A stretch of 22,742 nt of DNA from Deltaproteobacteria bacterium (GTDB taxonomy: Bacteria > Desulfobacterota > SM23-61). Shown here in pieces: positions 20,710 through 22,742 of this stretch. The notes under the pieces are model-generated. The model did no database searches. It saw only the letters and a list, made by a program, of their open reading frames with translations, and was not told where the DNA came from. A program made the position numbers and the translations under genes. The stretch's first letter is position 1, and each line of letters starts with the position of its first letter. The DNA lies in assembly GCA_026388915.1 (NCBI GenBank), contig JAPLIW010000483.1, positions 1 through 22,742 of the forward strand, in the 5' to 3' direction.

Positions 20710-22626
20710 GTGAATGCTTTTAAAAACCTATTCCAGCCGGGGGAAATCGGCAAGCTTACCATCGCCAATCGGATCGCCATGGCTCCCATGGTCACTCATT
20801 TCGCCGAAGCGGGCGGGGCCGGCAGCCGCATGATCGGATATTATGCCGAGCGGGCGAAAGGAGGAGCCGGAATCGTGATCCTGGAGGCCTCTTACCCCCG
20901 CAGAGTCGGCCATCCGGGACGAGTTCATATCTGGGGCGATGAATTTATCCCGGGGTTGAAGAGGCTAACGGTGGAGGTTCATCGGGTCGGGGGGAAGATC
21001 GCCATCGAAATCAACCCCAGCCGCGGAAGAGTGGATGAAGCCGACCCGATTTCCGCCTCCCCCGTTCCCCATCCGATCACCGGGAAAGTGCCCCGGGCTC
21101 TTACCGTGGAAGAGATCCGGAACCTGGAAGAAGACTTCGGGCGGAGTGTCGCCCGGGCCAGGGAGGCGGGTTTCGACGCGGTCATGATTCACGCTGGAAC
21201 GGGTTATCTCCTCAGCGAGTTTCTTTCCCCCCGGATCAACCTGCGCAAAGATGCCTACGGCGGAGACGTCCGGGGGAGGGCCCGCCTGGCCGTGGAGATG
21301 GTGAAGGAAGCGAAGAAGCAGGGGGGCGAGGATTACCCCCTCATCATTCGAGTCGCGGCGAGTGAGAGGGTCGAAGGGGGCGTTTCCCTGGAGGATGTTG
21401 AGGAAGCCTGCCGGTTGGTGGAAAAAGCCGGCGTCGACGCCATTGACGTCGTTTCGGGGGTCGCCGAGACGCCGGAATGGGTTGTACCCTCGCTTTACTT
21501 TCCCCCCGGATGCAACGTCCCCCTCGCGGAGGCGATAAAAAAACGGGTTTCCATACCGGTGATGGTCGCCGGCAGGATCAATGACCCCTTCCAAGCCGAG
21601 GAGATTCTGGAGAAAGGGAAAGCCGATTTCATCGTTATGGGAAGGGCCCTTCTTGCCGACCCCTACTTTCCCGCCAAGGCAAAGGAAGGGAAAGTGAATG
21701 AGATCCGGAAGTGTATCGGCTGCCTCCGTTGCATCGAGAGTTTCTCCGCCAACCTCTCCCTGGTTTGTGCCGTGAACCCCCGCGTGGGCAAAGAGAGAGA
21801 GCCCGAGCCGAGGAGGGGAAGAGCAAAGAGGGTTGTCGTGGTCGGGGGGGGGCCGGCCGGTTTGCAAGCGGCCCTCACAGCGGCTGGAAACGGACATCAG
21901 GTCGTTCTGCTGGAAAGAGAAAAAGAGCTGGGCGGGCAGCTCAATCTGGCCTCCATCCCTGCAAACAAAGGGGAGATCAGAAATTTGATGACTTACTTTT
22001 CCGGACAGCTTCTTTTGCACCAGGACAAAATCCAGGTCATGCGGGAAGAAGCAAATCCTTCGAAAGTAAAAGAGCTGAAACCCGATGCTGTGATTTCCGC
22101 CGTCGGATCTGTCCCCTTCATACCTGAAATCCCAGGGATTCAAGAGGGGATCAAAAATAAAAAGGTAGTCACGGGAAGGGAAGTCCTCTCCGGGAAGACG
22201 AAAGCGGGGGAGAAAACGGTCGTGATTGGGGGAGGAATGATCGGCTGCGAAATCGCCTGCGATCTGGCGGAGAAAGGTCATGAAGTGTCCCTGATCGAAA
22301 TTCTACCCGAATTGGCGATGGACGCTTTTTCCCATATCCGGAAGGTTCTGGTCAGGCAAATCAGCCTTAAAAGCATTCGGGTCCATACCGGCGTGAAAGA
22401 AGAGCGAATCAAAAAAGAAGGCGTGGAGATCGTTGACTCCGGCGGAAAGATGCTGTTCATGGAAGCCGACACGATTATCTTGTCCGCCGGATCGGCACCC
22501 AACTCCGCCCTTTCCCGTTCTTTTCAAGGAACGGCCCCTGAATTTTACGAGGTTGGCGACTGCCGGGAGGCCCGGAGAATTCTGGAAGCGATTCACGGCG
22601 GGGATGAGGCGGCTCGAAAGCTGTAG
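20710..22626 (+). CDS. 2,4-dienoyl-CoA-reductase-like flavo-iron-sulfur enoate reductase
   Basis: This 638-residue protein starts at GTG 20710, with AAAAGGAG about 9 nt upstream. Residues 1-330 form an Old Yellow Enzyme FMN barrel (NRIAMAPMVTHFAE, GYLLSEFLSPRINLRKDAYGG). C335, C338, C341 and C353 form the 4Fe-4S site (CIGCLRC...C), with CxxCxxCx11C spacing. E. coli FadH has CxxCxxxCx11C. Residues about 375-638 carry FAD (VVVVGGGPAGLQAA) and NAD(P)H (VVIGGGMIGCEIACDLAE) Rossmann loops. The Tyr of GYLL, equal to FadH Tyr166, is kept. The usual HGAHGY motif reads HAGTGY, and the FadH WHE His loop is ETPEW. It probably reduces an activated C=C bond in the pathway. Confidence 0.9.
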   Translation: MNAFKNLFQPGEIGKLTIANRIAMAPMVTHFAEAGGAGSRMIGYYAERAKGGAGIVILEASYPRRVGHPGRVHIWGDEFIPGLKRLTVEVHRVGGKIAIEINPSRGRVDEADPISASPVPHPITGKVPRALTVEEIRNLEEDFGRSVARAREAGFDAVMIHAGTGYLLSEFLSPRINLRKDAYGGDVRGRARLAVEMVKEAKKQGGEDYPLIIRVAASERVEGGVSLEDVEEACRLVEKAGVDAIDVVSGVAETPEWVVPSLYFPPGCNVPLAEAIKKRVSIPVMVAGRINDPFQAEEILEKGKADFIVMGRALLADPYFPAKAKEGKVNEIRKCIGCLRCIESFSANLSLVCAVNPRVGKEREPEPRRGRAKRVVVVGGGPAGLQAALTAAGNGHQVVLLEREKELGGQLNLASIPANKGEIRNLMTYFSGQLLLHQDKIQVMREEANPSKVKELKPDAVISAVGSVPFIPEIPGIQEGIKNKKVVTGREVLSGKTKAGEKTVVIGGGMIGCEIACDLAEKGHEVSLIEILPELAMDAFSHIRKVLVRQISLKSIRVHTGVKEERIKKEGVEIVDSGGKMLFMEADTIILSAGSAPNSALSRSFQGTAPEFYEVGDCREARRILEAIHGGDEAARKL

Positions 22627-22662
22627 CGGGATGTCTGAGTTTTAGATCAATGGAGGAGTGAT

Positions 22663-22742
22663 ATGGCCCACATCAGGCTGCGGAAGTTTAACACCAAGGA
22701 TATGTACCCGGAGCAGAAGCTGGACAATGATCTGTGCATGGC
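22663..22742 (+). CDS. RidA-like protein, 5' end only
   Basis: GGAGGAG lies 4 nt before an ATG at 22663, and the frame stays open to the right edge of the window. The 26 visible residues begin MAHIRLRKFNTKDMYPEQ and continue KLDNDLCM. The KFNT-[KR]-D-x-YPEQ-x-LDNDLC pattern is the N-terminus of a RidA (YjgF/YER057c/UK114) subgroup as I remember it. RidA proteins hydrolyse reactive enamine/imine intermediates. The catalytic Arg lies beyond the window. It is the last visible gene of the operon, 36 bp after the enoate reductase. Confidence 0.6.
   Translation, partial: MAHIRLRKFNTKDMYPEQKLDNDLCM

Noticed and set aside
20965..22281. 438-codon open frame on the minus strand opposite the enoate reductase gene
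   Set aside because: It is a shadow of a clearly conserved plus-strand gene and has no recognisable domain.
1..22742. CRISPR array, toxin-antitoxin pair or restriction system
   Set aside because: No regularly spaced repeats, cas-like proteins, methylase/nuclease motifs or typical small gene pairs were seen anywhere in the window.

Overview
The window looks like a chromosomal segment of a Gram-negative, probably anaerobic bacterium. A Desulfobacterota/deltaproteobacterial host is my best guess. It rests on the mix of a two-subunit B12-dependent acyl-CoA mutase, a MetE/UROD-like methyltransferase relative, divergent acyl-CoA enzymes and a branched-chain-amino-acid-type ABC importer in one long operon. 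That assignment is inference, because no rRNA or taxonomic marker is present.

Left part (1-2815), accessory DNA. It holds the 3' end of a DUF2971-type gene, a small exported protein with a perfect-length 16-residue repeat, an unrecognised 228-residue protein and a small zinc-ribbon protein. A stretch with almost no coding capacity follows. It contains three 11-bp tandem repeats, an isolated 3' end of a tRNA gene (T-arm, acceptor strand, CCA), a broken IS3-type orfA and a compact three-stem inverted-repeat element. This is what the edge of an integrated element looks like.

Middle part (2816-5521), mosaic DNA. There are two alpha/beta hydrolases. The first has His where the nucleophilic Ser should be. 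The second lies in a noticeably more GC-rich block and has a canonical Ser-Asp-His set. They are surrounded by gene debris: the 3' end of an unknown gene, an acyl-CoA dehydrogenase tail and a Rossmann-type oxidoreductase head. A 436-bp non-coding region then carries a near-consensus sigma-70 promoter overlapped by a 14-bp perfect palindrome.

Right part (5522 to the right edge), one co-directional gene cluster. The order is a GntR/UTRA regulator, an MBL-fold lactonase-like hydrolase, the B12-binding and catalytic subunits of a methylmalonyl-CoA-mutase-family enzyme, a MetE/UROD-like protein, an acyl-CoA ligase, an acyl-CoA dehydrogenase, a complete five-gene ABC importer (binding protein, two permeases, two ATPases), an acetyl-CoA hydrolase/transferase family protein, an MmgE/PrpD protein, a 2,4-dienoyl-CoA-reductase-like flavo-iron-sulfur enzyme and the start of a RidA-like gene. 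It reads as a catabolic operon: import of a small carboxylic acid, CoA activation, desaturation or reduction, carbon-skeleton rearrangement, hydration or dehydration, and hydrolysis of a lactone or ester.

The most interesting point is that several enzymes of this operon depart from their families at active-site positions. The acyl-CoA dehydrogenase has Gly at the catalytic Glu position. The CoA-transferase has Ala at the catalytic Glu position. The mutase keeps the Tyr/Arg carboxylate-recognition pair but has changed other pocket motifs. This suggests a coherent pathway for an unusual, probably carboxylated and branched substrate that I cannot name from sequence alone.
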